A stretch of DNA of 25,705 nucleotides from positions 1 through 25,705 of the forward strand of contig QXZO01000186.1 of assembly GCA_009886305.1 (NCBI GenBank), read 5' to 3'. Below the pieces are notes generated by a model that saw only the letters and a list, made by a program, of their open reading frames with translations, searched no databases and was not told the DNA's origin. This DNA is from Betaproteobacteria bacterium. Lineage in GTDB: Bacteria > Pseudomonadota > Gammaproteobacteria > Burkholderiales > Eutrophovitaceae. The position numbers were made by a program, and so were the translations under genes. This document shows, one piece after another, positions 13,685 to 21,743 of the stretch. Position 1 is the stretch's first letter. Every line of letters starts with the position of its first letter.

Positions 13685-14812
13685 TTATAGAGTTTTGAAC
13701 GGTGTTCGGGTAACTAGATTCTCGTGATATTCCCCAATGGCAGCTCCTTCTCGATCCAAAAAGTTACCTACGGCATCTGAAAACTGAGGGTGTGCTAGCC
13801 AATGAGCCGAGTTGGTTTCAACTCCCTCTAGTCCCCGAGATAGTTTATGCTCACCTTGCGCACCACCTTCGAATTTTTTATACCCATGTTCAATAGCGTA
13901 CTCTATTGTTTGGTAATAGCAGGTCTCGAAGTGTAGTCCTGGAATGTACTCTTTGGCGCCCCAATATCTTCCGAGAATCGTGTCATTGCTTAGTATGTTT
14001 AAGGCGGTAGCGACGCGATGCCCAGATTGACTAGCGATGATAAGTAGCGTGTCTTTGCCGAGTTTATTTTTTAATTCTAAAAAGAAATTGAAATTCAAAT
14101 AGGGGTTCGACCCCCGGATAGCATACGTGTGTTGATAGCAGTCGTAGAAAAATTCCCATTCATCTTGGCAAGCTTGATCTCCTGAAATTATTTTGAAACT
14201 CAGATCATTATCAATGAGGCGCTTGCGTTCTTGTTTAATTTTTTTTCTTTTCGCCGATTTCATTGACGATAAGTAGTGCGTAAAGTTTTCGTAATTCTGG
14301 TTGGTCCAGTGGAATTGGATTGATTTTCGTAGAAGGCATCCAGCGTTTTCCCAGACCAATAGATCCTCTATTTCTGGATATAAGCAATGGAAAGAGGATA
14401 GTTGATTATCTTTCGCAAAAGACAGCGTTGCATTTGCCAGTGCATTTTTTATTTCTGCGTCAGCGGCTAACAAGCGTGGACCAGTCGTTGGCGTGAATGG
14501 TACCGCCGACACAAGCTTTGGGTAATAATCCAAGCCAGACCGATGGTAAGCATCAGCCCAAGCCCAATCGAAAATATACTCACCATACGAATGCGTTTTG
14601 ATATAAAGGGGTACCGCGCCCACCAATCGCTCACTCGACGTGGCGATTAAATGTGAGGGCAGCCAACCACTTTGCTCGCCAACATTCTGTGTTTCCTCTA
14701 GTGCTGCTAGGAATTCATATGATGTAACCGTGTGGCCATTATTCAAAGAATTCCAGTCCTCAGCTTTGATTCCAGATAAACTATGGACTATGTCAAATTT
14801 AACGTTATTCAT
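13685..14812 (-). CDS. DUF482/FemAB-like acyltransferase-fold protein
   Basis: 375 residues, cytoplasmic. It shows the signature blocks of the COG3146 (DUF482, 'peptidogalycan biosynthesis'-annotated) GNAT-like family: DWNSLN near the N-terminus, YGEYIFDWAWADAYHRSGLDYYPKLVSAVPFTPTTGPR-region (about 76-113), then YWGAKEYIPGLHFETCYYQ and KFEGGAQGEHKLSRGL in the second half. Family members look like two fused GNAT folds related to FemAB, but their substrate is not known. The start is the ATG complementary to 14810-14812. The divergent nadE start is only 33 bases away, so at least one of the two promoters must overlap coding sequence. The HExxH gene follows after 40 bases. Confidence 0.85.
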   Translation of the reverse strand: MNNVKFDIVHSLSGIKAEDWNSLNNGHTVTSYEFLAALEETQNVGEQSGWLPSHLIATSSERLVGAVPLYIKTHSYGEYIFDWAWADAYHRSGLDYYPKLVSAVPFTPTTGPRLLAADAEIKNALANATLSFAKDNQLSSFHCLYPEIEDLLVWENAGCLLRKSIQFHWTNQNYENFTHYLSSMKSAKRKKIKQERKRLIDNDLSFKIISGDQACQDEWEFFYDCYQHTYAIRGSNPYLNFNFFLELKNKLGKDTLLIIASQSGHRVATALNILSNDTILGRYWGAKEYIPGLHFETCYYQTIEYAIEHGYKKFEGGAQGEHKLSRGLEGVETNSAHWLAHPQFSDAVGNFLDREGAAIGEYHENLVTRTPFKTL

Positions 14813-14845
14813 GTTGTTTTAATTATTCACCTACCAATACGTAGT

Positions 14846-16510
14846 ATGCCTTTAAAAATTCTTGTCGCTCAAATTAATTGTGTCGTTGGCGATGTGTCAT
14901 CCAACGTGGCTAAAATTCTCTCGATCATCGATCAAGCAAAAGCAGATTCTGTTGATTTAGTCGTTACTCCTGAACTGTCATTGTGTGGATATCCTCCAGA
15001 GGATTTACTACTAAGACCCGATTTTCTCAAAGAATGCGAGCTAGCGCTGATGCGTCTCGCGGACAACGTATCTGGGATAACGCTTATAGTTGGTCATCCT
15101 CATAAGGAAGGTCAAAGTTTGTATAACGCTGGATCAGTCATTCAAGATAATAAGATTGTCGCACGATACTTCAAGCAAGAGTTGCCTAACTATCGAGTAT
15201 TTGACGAGGCGAGATATTTTAAGGCTGGGGTTGAACCAGTAGTATTTTCCTTAGCTGGGGTCTCTGTCGGGTTAAATATCTGTGAAGACGTTTGGGGTGA
15301 AGGTGGTCGCGAAGCTTCAACACAGTCCAAGGTCATTGAACACCCAGCGAGAGCTGTATCTAGTACTAAAAATAACGGGGCAGATTTATTGGTGGTTATG
15401 AATGCTTCTCCATTCCATTCGGGTAAAGATTTGGTAAGAAGGAAGGTTGTTCAAACTCAAGCACGTTTGCACTCCATACCCGTAATCTTTTGCAACCTTA
15501 TTGGTGGTCAGGATGAGCTCGTCTTCGATGGAGGGTCATTCGTGTGCGATGGTGCTGGTGAGATATCAGCTCAGGCGGATTTTTTTAGCGAAAGCTTTAT
15601 GACAGTGACCATTGATCAAGATCAAATCACGTCGGAATCTAAAAAGCCACTTCTGGGTAATGAGCGCGCAATATATGAGGCGCTCGTGCTGGGGGTAAAG
15701 GATTACGTCGAAAAGAACGGTTTTCCAGGAGTTTTGATTGGGCTATCTGGAGGCATTGATTCTGCGCTCACGATGGCAGTGGCCACTGACGCGTTGGGAG
15801 CAAAGAGAGTTAAGGCAGTGATGATGCCCTCTCAATTCACGGCAAGTATGAGTAGAGAGGATGCGAGCAGTATGGCGATGGGGCTGGGAGTTGAGTATTC
15901 GGAAGTGGAGATTAAACCGATGTTCGATGCCTTCATGAGCAGCTTGTCTGAAGAGTTTTTGGGCAGAGCGTTTGACACTACCGAGGAGAACCTTCAGTCA
16001 CGAATTCGCGGCACGTTATTGATGAGCTTATCGAATAAGTTCGGATCTTTAGTGTTGACTACAGGGAACAAGAGTGAAATGAGCACTGGCTATGCTACTT
16101 TGTATGGTGATATGGCTGGGGGATTTGCTGTGTTAAAGGATCTAACAAAACAGGCAGTATATCGTTTATCAGTGTACCGAAACACAATGTCAGCTTGCAT
16201 CCCCGAGCGAATTATTGAGCGTCCGCCGAGTGCCGAGCTGCGGCCAGATCAGCTTGATGAGGATTCTTTGCCGTCATATGAGATTCTAGATGCAATTGTT
16301 GAACACTACGTTGAGTATGATCGCGGTGTGGAAGAGATCATAGCGCTCGGGTATTTGCCGGAAGACGTTAAAAAAATCGTTTGGCTTATTCATGTGAATG
16401 AGCATAAGCGGCGACAGTCTCCTCCAGGGGTTCGGGTAACGGCTCGTGGTTTTGGAAAAGACTGGCGATATCCAATTACAAGTAAGTATCGCGGCTTGAT
16501 CGATCAGTAA
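14846..16510 (+). CDS. nadE: Glutamine-dependent NAD+ synthetase
   Basis: 554 residues with two domains, converting deamido-NAD to NAD with glutamine as nitrogen donor. The N-terminal nitrilase-type amidase has catalytic E43 (TPELSLCGYPPE), K110 (YFKQELPNY) and C146 (NICEDVW). The C-terminal synthetase has the pyrophosphate loop SGGIDS at 301-306 and TTGNKSEMSTGYATLYGD. I chose ATG 14846 (MPLKILVAQIN) because it gives the family start; the upstream in-frame ATG at 14783 lies inside the divergent DUF482 gene and adds 21 unrelated residues. No good ribosome site is visible. After C146 a GGREASTQSKVIEH-type segment seems to add roughly a dozen residues compared with shorter relatives. glnB follows after 135 bases. 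P-II control of a NadE is known in Azospirillum. Confidence 0.95.
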   Translation: MPLKILVAQINCVVGDVSSNVAKILSIIDQAKADSVDLVVTPELSLCGYPPEDLLLRPDFLKECELALMRLADNVSGITLIVGHPHKEGQSLYNAGSVIQDNKIVARYFKQELPNYRVFDEARYFKAGVEPVVFSLAGVSVGLNICEDVWGEGGREASTQSKVIEHPARAVSSTKNNGADLLVVMNASPFHSGKDLVRRKVVQTQARLHSIPVIFCNLIGGQDELVFDGGSFVCDGAGEISAQADFFSESFMTVTIDQDQITSESKKPLLGNERAIYEALVLGVKDYVEKNGFPGVLIGLSGGIDSALTMAVATDALGAKRVKAVMMPSQFTASMSREDASSMAMGLGVEYSEVEIKPMFDAFMSSLSEEFLGRAFDTTEENLQSRIRGTLLMSLSNKFGSLVLTTGNKSEMSTGYATLYGDMAGGFAVLKDLTKQAVYRLSVYRNTMSACIPERIIERPPSAELRPDQLDEDSLPSYEILDAIVEHYVEYDRGVEEIIALGYLPEDVKKIVWLIHVNEHKRRQSPPGVRVTARGFGKDWRYPITSKYRGLIDQ

Positions 16511-16523
16511 AAAACATGCCAAT

Positions 16524-16553
16524 ATATTAATAAGATCATCATATTAATAAGAT
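16524..16553 (+). repeat. Thirteen-base direct repeat upstream of glnB
   Basis: ATATTAATAAGAT occurs at 16524-16536 and 16541-16553, a 17-base period, between nadE and glnB. It is AT-rich and could be an operator or UP-like element for glnB, or simple low complexity. No sigma-54 consensus is present in this gap. Confidence 0.5.
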
Positions 16554-16645
16554 TTAGATTAAGATGAATATGAAAGCGCTGGTTTTATAGATTAAATGTC
16601 AGACGTTTGTTGACCGAGTGCGATTGAATGAGGGGAATTTAAGCC

Positions 16646-16984
16646 ATGAAAAAAATAGAAGCTGTGATTAAGCCATTTAAGCTTGATGAAGTGCGTGAGG
16701 GATTGTCTGAAATTGGAATTACTGGTCTCACAGTCACTGAGGTCAAGGGTTTCGGTCGTCAAAAAGGCCATACAGAGTTATACCGAGGCGCTGAATATGT
16801 TGTTGATTTTTTACCCAAAGTAAAGATCGAGGTCGTCGTCGTCGATAGTCTTGTCGATCAAGCCGTTGAGTCTTTAGTGTCTAACGCTAAAACGGGAAAA
16901 ATCGGTGATGGAAAGATTTTCGTGAGCTCAGTTGAGCAAGTCATTCGTATTCGTACTGGCGAGACAAATGAGGATGCGGTCTAA
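16646..16984 (+). CDS. glnB: Nitrogen regulatory protein P-II
   Basis: 112 residues, the standard P-II length. Uridylylation tyrosine Y51 lies in the T-loop (ELYRGAEYVVDFLPK), and the family signatures GFGRQKGHTELYRG and TGKIGDGKIFV are intact. D54 and the MKKI N-terminus are the GlnB rather than GlnK form. GlnB trimers sense 2-oxoglutarate, ATP/ADP and, through GlnD, glutamine, and act on NtrB and GlnE. The start ATG follows GAGGGGA about ten bases upstream. Its upstream partner is nadE, not glnA or amt. It is convergent with smr (18-base gap). Confidence 0.95.
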   Translation: MKKIEAVIKPFKLDEVREGLSEIGITGLTVTEVKGFGRQKGHTELYRGAEYVVDFLPKVKIEVVVVDSLVDQAVESLVSNAKTGKIGDGKIFVSSVEQVIRIRTGETNEDAV

Positions 16985-17002
16985 TTGGAAGCGGGCCATA
17001 AC

Positions 17003-17560
17003 CTATTTTTTTGTGCTTAGTAACAGCATTGTTGCTCCGCTCCCACCATCTTTCGGGGCTGCCTCGCAGTAGGCAAGGATGTCGGCTCTAAGCTGGAGCC
17101 AGCGAAACAATTTTTTCTTCAGTACAGGCTCACCATTATTGGATCGATGGCCCTTCCCATGTATAACGCGGACGCAACGAATGCCTCTTTTTTTTGCGTT
17201 TGAAAGAAATTCGGCTACAAGGGCGCGTGCGCTATCTGATGTAGAGCCGTGTAAGTCTAGTTCGTCTTGGACAACCCAATAATTTCTTCTGAGTTTCCTA
17301 AGGACTTGATGCTGCACCCCTGGTCTGAGGAAGGCTGGCTCCTCTGATAGAAACTCCGTTCCTTCTTCCTCCATATCTTGATGCAATAATTCTTTCAGAA
17401 CGTCAGCTTCATCCTGAATCGACTGTGTCGGAATAGGCGCAGGTGGTTCTTTTGAGGTGATGATTTTCCCATCTTTTTTTAGGACAGTTATATCCTTCAA
17501 TGAATCTTCAAGAAGATCCTCAAATCGCTCCTTAGGTTTTGGGTCATTATTATTCGACAT
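17003..17560 (-). CDS. Smr-domain protein
   Basis: 185 residues: an acidic low-complexity N-terminus (1-80), then the Smr domain at about 98-185 with DLHG at 102-105 and HGKG at 134-137, followed by the EPVLKKKL and APKDGGSGATMLLL blocks. Family knowledge: Smr domains are nicking or RNA-cleaving modules related to the MutS2 C-terminus; E. coli SmrB cleaves mRNA at collided ribosomes. The sequence resembles stand-alone SmrA/SmrB-length proteins, and I cannot separate the two by eye. It begins 23 bases after trxB on the same strand, so co-transcription is likely. Confidence 0.85.
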   Translation of the reverse strand: MSNNNDPKPKERFEDLLEDSLKDITVLKKDGKIITSKEPPAPIPTQSIQDEADVLKELLHQDMEEEGTEFLSEEPAFLRPGVQHQVLRKLRRNYWVVQDELDLHGSTSDSARALVAEFLSNAKKRGIRCVRVIHGKGHRSNNGEPVLKKKLFRWLQLRADILAYCEAAPKDGGSGATMLLLSTKK

Positions 17561-17583
17561 GCGTCACAGTACATCCACTGAGA

Positions 17584-18534
17584 TTATTCGTTACTGGCTA
17601 AAAAACGTTCTGCGTCTAGCGCAGCCATACAGCCTGTACCAGCGCTTGTAACCGCTTGTCTGTAAACATGATCTTGCACATCTCCAGCGGCAAATACGCC
17701 CGGAATGCTTGTTTGCGTCGCGTTTCCATCAAGCCCGCTTTGAGTGGTTATATATCCTCCCACCATATCGACTTGGGTCTTAAAGATTTCAGTGTTAGGC
17801 GAGTGACCAATGGCAATAAAGACACCAGCAACTGATAGCGTCGACTCTTGATTGTTTTTGGTGTTCTTGATTCTAGCTCCGGTTACGCCGGATACGTCAC
17901 CAACTATTTCATCAAGTGTGTGATCCCAAATAATATTTATATTGCCGTTTTTTTCTTTTTCTAAAAGTCTATCAATGAGTATCGCTTCGGCTTTTAGCTG
18001 ATCACGTCGATGAACCAGTGTGACCGTTTTCGCAATATTTGATAGATAAAGTGCTTCTTCAACAGCAGTATTACCACCCCCAATAACTGCAACGTCTTGA
18101 CCCTTGTAAAAAAAGCCATCACAAGTTGCGCAGGCTGAAACTCCTTTTCCTGCAAAGATCTCCTCTGAGGGAATGCCCAGGTATTTTGCTGAGGCTCCAG
18201 TGGCGATGATTAATGCGTCGCAAGTGTATTCAGCTTGGTCTCCCAGCATTGTAAAAGGCCGTTTATCCAGTTTCACTGTATGAATGTGATCAAAGATGAG
18301 CTCAGCACCAAATCGCTCGGCATGTTTTTGAAATCGATCCATGAGTTCTGGGCCTTGAACACCGTCGGCATCTGCTGGCCAATTATCGACATCTGTCGTG
18401 GTCATTAATTGACCTCCTTGAGCGATTCCGGTAATAAGCACTGGTTTTAGGTTGGCTCTGGATGCATAGACAGCCGCTGTATATCCCGCTGGGCCTGAGC
18501 CTAAAATAATGAGTTTATTGTGTTTTTTTTTCAT
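17584..18534 (-). CDS. trxB: Thioredoxin reductase
   Basis: 316 residues, a low-molecular-weight FAD-dependent reductase that reduces thioredoxin with NADPH. The N-terminal FAD site is GSGPAGYTAAVYASRA (12-27). The redox pair is C135-A-T-C138 in the SACATCDG motif. The NADPH site is GGGNTAVEEALYLS, and the FAD-contact GVFAAGDV is near the C-terminus. Length matches the family. The start ATG follows AGGAAA. It is divergent from ftsK with a 192-base gap and followed by smr. The trxB/ftsK-lolA-rarA-serS neighbourhood is common in gammaproteobacteria. Confidence 0.96.
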   Translation of the reverse strand: MKKKHNKLIILGSGPAGYTAAVYASRANLKPVLITGIAQGGQLMTTTDVDNWPADADGVQGPELMDRFQKHAERFGAELIFDHIHTVKLDKRPFTMLGDQAEYTCDALIIATGASAKYLGIPSEEIFAGKGVSACATCDGFFYKGQDVAVIGGGNTAVEEALYLSNIAKTVTLVHRRDQLKAEAILIDRLLEKEKNGNINIIWDHTLDEIVGDVSGVTGARIKNTKNNQESTLSVAGVFIAIGHSPNTEIFKTQVDMVGGYITTQSGLDGNATQTSIPGVFAAGDVQDHVYRQAVTSAGTGCMAALDAERFLASNE

Positions 18535-18726
18535 ATCTGTTTCCTAGATGCTGATAGTGTGCTGTTAGTTCCAATGTTGACAACCGTTTCATGTACCGAT
18601 GATCTTATCAAATTGAAGATGTTTACTCTCCGAGAGATTTGACTCAGTTACAATAGTGTTTGAGCTAAAATTAGTGCCTACTTAATTTTACAGATCTTCC
18701 GACTAACTGTACGACGGATTTAATCA

Positions 18727-21042
18727 TTGGCTAAACGAAAAATTACTAAAAAATCGGAAATAGTCAACAAAGATTCCTTCACTAAAAGTGTGTTGCCGCC
18801 CAAGCTTGTTGTCTTACTCCGTGAGGTGGGGCTACTTTTATCGTCAGGGTTTCTGGCGTATCTAACTCTTGTTTTAAGTACCTATGATCCTCTGGATCCG
18901 GCGTGGTCGCGGCAAAGTGCTGCAGAGGAGGCGGGTAATGCTGGAGGAGTTGTTGGCGCACATATCTCTGACGTACTTCTTTACTTGTTCGGGATTTCAG
19001 CGTGGTGGATCGTGTTGGCTGGAACGCTCTTGGTAATAAGGGCTTATCGACATACCGCGAGAAGAATTACTGAGAACCCTAAAGTCGTATTTTTGGTAAC
19101 GGCAGGCTTAGTGCTCCTCGTATTTTCCAGTGCTGCCTTCGAAGGGCTTCGTATGTATTCGGCTCATTTTGAATTGCCCGGTAAACCGGGAGGTATTCTC
19201 GGTGGGGAGATCGCACTTATCAGCAGTAGTGCATTTGGATTTATCGGTAGTACGTTAATGTTCCTGATATTAATGGCTGTCGGGATATCTCTCGTGAGCG
19301 GAATCTCGTGGATAACGATATCAGAAAAAGTGGGGTATTGGCTGGAATGGTCGGCGTTGCAGATATGGCGAGGCTGGGAAGGTTGGAGAGACAGGAAGGC
19401 TGGAGAGATTGCCTTAGAGGCGAGGATGGATCGGCTAGACGAAGTACGAGAGAAGTTCACGTTTCCCGAGCCCAAGCCGTTAAGAATTGATAAACCGGTG
19501 CAGCAGGTCGCACAATCGGAACGAGCGCAAAAAGAAAAACAGAAGCCTTTATTTGAAGATTTGCCCGATTCTGAGCTCCCATCTATTAACCTTCTAGATT
19601 CTCCTCCATCAGATGTTGAGTTGATTTCTTCGGACACGCTCGAATATACGTCCCGACTGATCGAAAAAAAATTATTAGACTTCAATATAGAGGTCAGGGT
19701 CGTAGCAGCGCAACCAGGTCCCGTCATCACGCGTTACGAAATAGAGCCAGCTGTTGGGGTAAAGGGTAGCCAAATTATTAACTTGACCAGAGATCTGGCG
19801 CGGTCTTTATCCGTGGTTAGTATCAGGGTAGTCGAGACGATTCCCGGTAAGACCACAATGGGCTTAGAAATCCCCAATACTAAACGGCAGGTTGTCTATC
19901 TATCCGAGGTGCTTGCATCGCAGACTTACGCGGACGTTCCCTCACCGCTAGCTATCGCTTTAGGTAAAGATATCTCTGGTGTGCCGGTATGTGCCGATCT
20001 TGCTAAGATGCCTCACTTGCTTGTGGCAGGAACTACAGGATCAGGTAAATCCGTTGCGATCAATGCGATGATTTTATCGCTTCTTTATAAGTCAACGCCC
20101 AACGAAGTGCGCATGATTTTAGTGGACCCTAAGATGCTTGAGCTATCTGTATATGAAGGGATTCCCCATCTGCTGGCACCTGTTGTAACTGAGATGCCAA
20201 AGGCTGCACACGCGTTAAATTGGTGTGTCGGCGAAATGGATCGAAGATATCGACTGATGTCTGCACTAGGCGTACGCAATTTATCTGGTTTTAATACCAA
20301 AATCCGACAGGCGGCAAAATCTAACAAAACAATTGATAATCCATTTAGCTTGAACCCAGAGGAACCGGAACCTCTACAAGAACTGCCATTAATTGTGGTC
20401 GTCATTGATGAATTAGCAGACTTAATAATGGTTGTAGGTAAGAAAATTGAAGAATTAATCGCACGTCTTGCTCAAAAGGCGAGAGCGGCTGGAATTCACC
20501 TGATTTTAGCAACACAGCGGCCTTCGGTTGATGTGATCACCGGCTTGATTAAGGCGAACATTCCGACACGAATCGCTTTCCAAGTATCCAGCCGGGTGGA
20601 CTCCCGAACCATCTTGGATCAAATGGGCGCTGAACAACTGCTGGGTCAGGGAGACATGCTCTACTTGCCCCCAGGGAGCGGGTATCCTCAGCGAGTGCAT
20701 GGCGCTTTTGTGGACGATCAGGAGGTTCATCGTGTTGTTGACACATTGAAGAGTCGAGGTGAGCCCCAGTACATTGAGAGTATCTTGGAGGCACCAGTGT
20801 CTTCAGATGACTCCGGTGATGGAACCGTGAGTGGGGATGCCGAAAGTGACCCGCTGTATGACCAAGCCGTAGAAATTGTTTTAAAGAATAAGCGCGCTTC
20901 CATCTCTTTAGTCCAAAGGCATTTGCGTATTGGTTATAACAGAGCGGCTAGACTTGTCGAGCAAATGGAGTCAGCGGGTTTGGTATCAAGTATGTCATCC
21001 TCCGGTAGTCGCGAGATCTTAGCGCCTAACAATGACAGTTGA
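18727..21042 (+). CDS. ftsK: DNA translocase FtsK
   Basis: 771 residues. Four membrane helices lie in the first 200 residues (for example LLLSSGFLAYLTLVLS and FLVTAGLVLLVFSSAAF), followed by a short charged linker (about 230-290) and a RecA-like motor. Walker A is GTTGSGKSVAIN, and Walker B is PLIVVVIDELADLIM. The gamma winged-helix (DPLYDQAVEIVLKNKRASIS onward) recognises KOPS and contacts XerD. The linker is far shorter than in E. coli (1329 residues), as in Pseudomonas-like forms. It pumps chromosome ends to dif at the septum. The start is TTG at 18727 with a weak GGA about nine bases before; no ATG gives a better N-terminus. lolA follows after 25 bases. Confidence 0.95.
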   Translation: MAKRKITKKSEIVNKDSFTKSVLPPKLVVLLREVGLLLSSGFLAYLTLVLSTYDPLDPAWSRQSAAEEAGNAGGVVGAHISDVLLYLFGISAWWIVLAGTLLVIRAYRHTARRITENPKVVFLVTAGLVLLVFSSAAFEGLRMYSAHFELPGKPGGILGGEIALISSSAFGFIGSTLMFLILMAVGISLVSGISWITISEKVGYWLEWSALQIWRGWEGWRDRKAGEIALEARMDRLDEVREKFTFPEPKPLRIDKPVQQVAQSERAQKEKQKPLFEDLPDSELPSINLLDSPPSDVELISSDTLEYTSRLIEKKLLDFNIEVRVVAAQPGPVITRYEIEPAVGVKGSQIINLTRDLARSLSVVSIRVVETIPGKTTMGLEIPNTKRQVVYLSEVLASQTYADVPSPLAIALGKDISGVPVCADLAKMPHLLVAGTTGSGKSVAINAMILSLLYKSTPNEVRMILVDPKMLELSVYEGIPHLLAPVVTEMPKAAHALNWCVGEMDRRYRLMSALGVRNLSGFNTKIRQAAKSNKTIDNPFSLNPEEPEPLQELPLIVVVIDELADLIMVVGKKIEELIARLAQKARAAGIHLILATQRPSVDVITGLIKANIPTRIAFQVSSRVDSRTILDQMGAEQLLGQGDMLYLPPGSGYPQRVHGAFVDDQEVHRVVDTLKSRGEPQYIESILEAPVSSDDSGDGTVSGDAESDPLYDQAVEIVLKNKRASISLVQRHLRIGYNRAARLVEQMESAGLVSSMSSSGSREILAPNNDS

Positions 21043-21067
21043 TCAGATATTTTTAAAGGCTTGATCA

Positions 21068-21688
21068 GTGCGCCTCGATTCTTTTCGGCTGATAACGCTT
21101 ATCTTTTTATTGATACCGGTTCAAGCGCTGGGCGGTGCGATTGAGGAGCTCCAGAATTTCGTCAATCAATCTGACTCTGGCCAATCTACTTTTGTTCAGC
21201 GTGTTTATGACAGCACTGGAGCCCTCGTTCAGGAGTCCTCAGGGGATTTAAAATTTTCCCGGCCAGGGAAATTTAAGTGGCATTATTTTGAGCCATATGA
21301 GCAGTTGCTCGTCGGAGATGGTGAATTCCTATGGGTCTATGATCTAGATTTAATGCAGGTTACTAGGGTTTCGTTAGACCGTGCGCTCGGCTCAAGTCCT
21401 GCAGCGCTCCTATACGGTTCAGAGGATATTGATAGTTACTTTGGTTTAGAGGCGCTCAAGCCACAGGGGAATCTGGTAAGGGTTCGTGTGATTCCATATG
21501 AGGAAAGTGGGTTGTTTGAGCGAATTGAGATTGGATTAATAGCCTCTGTGGTGCGAAACATGACGCTTTATGACTATTTTGGTCAAAAAACCGTAATTGA
21601 ATTTGGACAATTTTCAATACCGTCAAATTTCAATGATGATGAATTTGATTTTGAGATGCCCGAGAATGCGGATTTGGTAACCCAGTGA
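21068..21688 (+). CDS. lolA: Outer-membrane lipoprotein carrier protein LolA
   Basis: 206 residues with a Sec signal peptide (MRLDSFRLITLIFLLIPVQALG). The mature part carries lipoproteins from LolCDE to LolB across the periplasm. Family blocks seen are GDLKFSRPGKFKWHYFEPYEQ, VGDGEFLWVYDLDLMQVT and the terminal DFEMPENADLV. The start is GTG at 21068; an ATG start would lose the signal peptide. It follows ftsK by 25 bases and precedes rarA by 55, the usual gammaproteobacterial order. Confidence 0.93.
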   Translation: MRLDSFRLITLIFLLIPVQALGGAIEELQNFVNQSDSGQSTFVQRVYDSTGALVQESSGDLKFSRPGKFKWHYFEPYEQLLVGDGEFLWVYDLDLMQVTRVSLDRALGSSPAALLYGSEDIDSYFGLEALKPQGNLVRVRVIPYEESGLFERIEIGLIASVVRNMTLYDYFGQKTVIEFGQFSIPSNFNDDEFDFEMPENADLVTQ

Positions 21689-21700
21689 CATGTGGGCCGA

Positions 21701-21740
21701 TCAGTTCACCGAATTCAATATGAACTGAGTTCACTGAATT
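21701..21740 (+). repeat. Dyad and direct repeat between lolA and rarA
   Basis: TCAGTTCA (21701-21708) and TGAACTGA (21721-21728) are a perfect 8-bp inverted repeat around a GAATTC palindrome. AGTTCACCGAATT (21703-21715) recurs as AGTTCACTGAATT (21728-21740), 12 of 13 bases. The second copy ends three bases before the rarA ATG, where no Shine-Dalgarno is visible. Confidence 0.55.
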
Positions 21741-21743
21741 TCT

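Noticed and set aside
14783..14845. Longer N-terminus for NadE from an upstream ATG
   Set aside because: The extra 21 residues lie in the divergent DUF482 gene and its start, and do not resemble NadE; MPLKILVAQIN is the family start.
16586..16645. Sigma-54 or sigma-70 promoter for glnB
   Set aside because: No TGGCAY-N5-TTGC match; TTGACC at 16610 would put the -10 and start too close to or past the ATG.
18639..18667. Sigma-70 promoter for ftsK (TTGACT with TAAAAT)
   Set aside because: The spacing is about 21 bases, too long; not listed as a feature.
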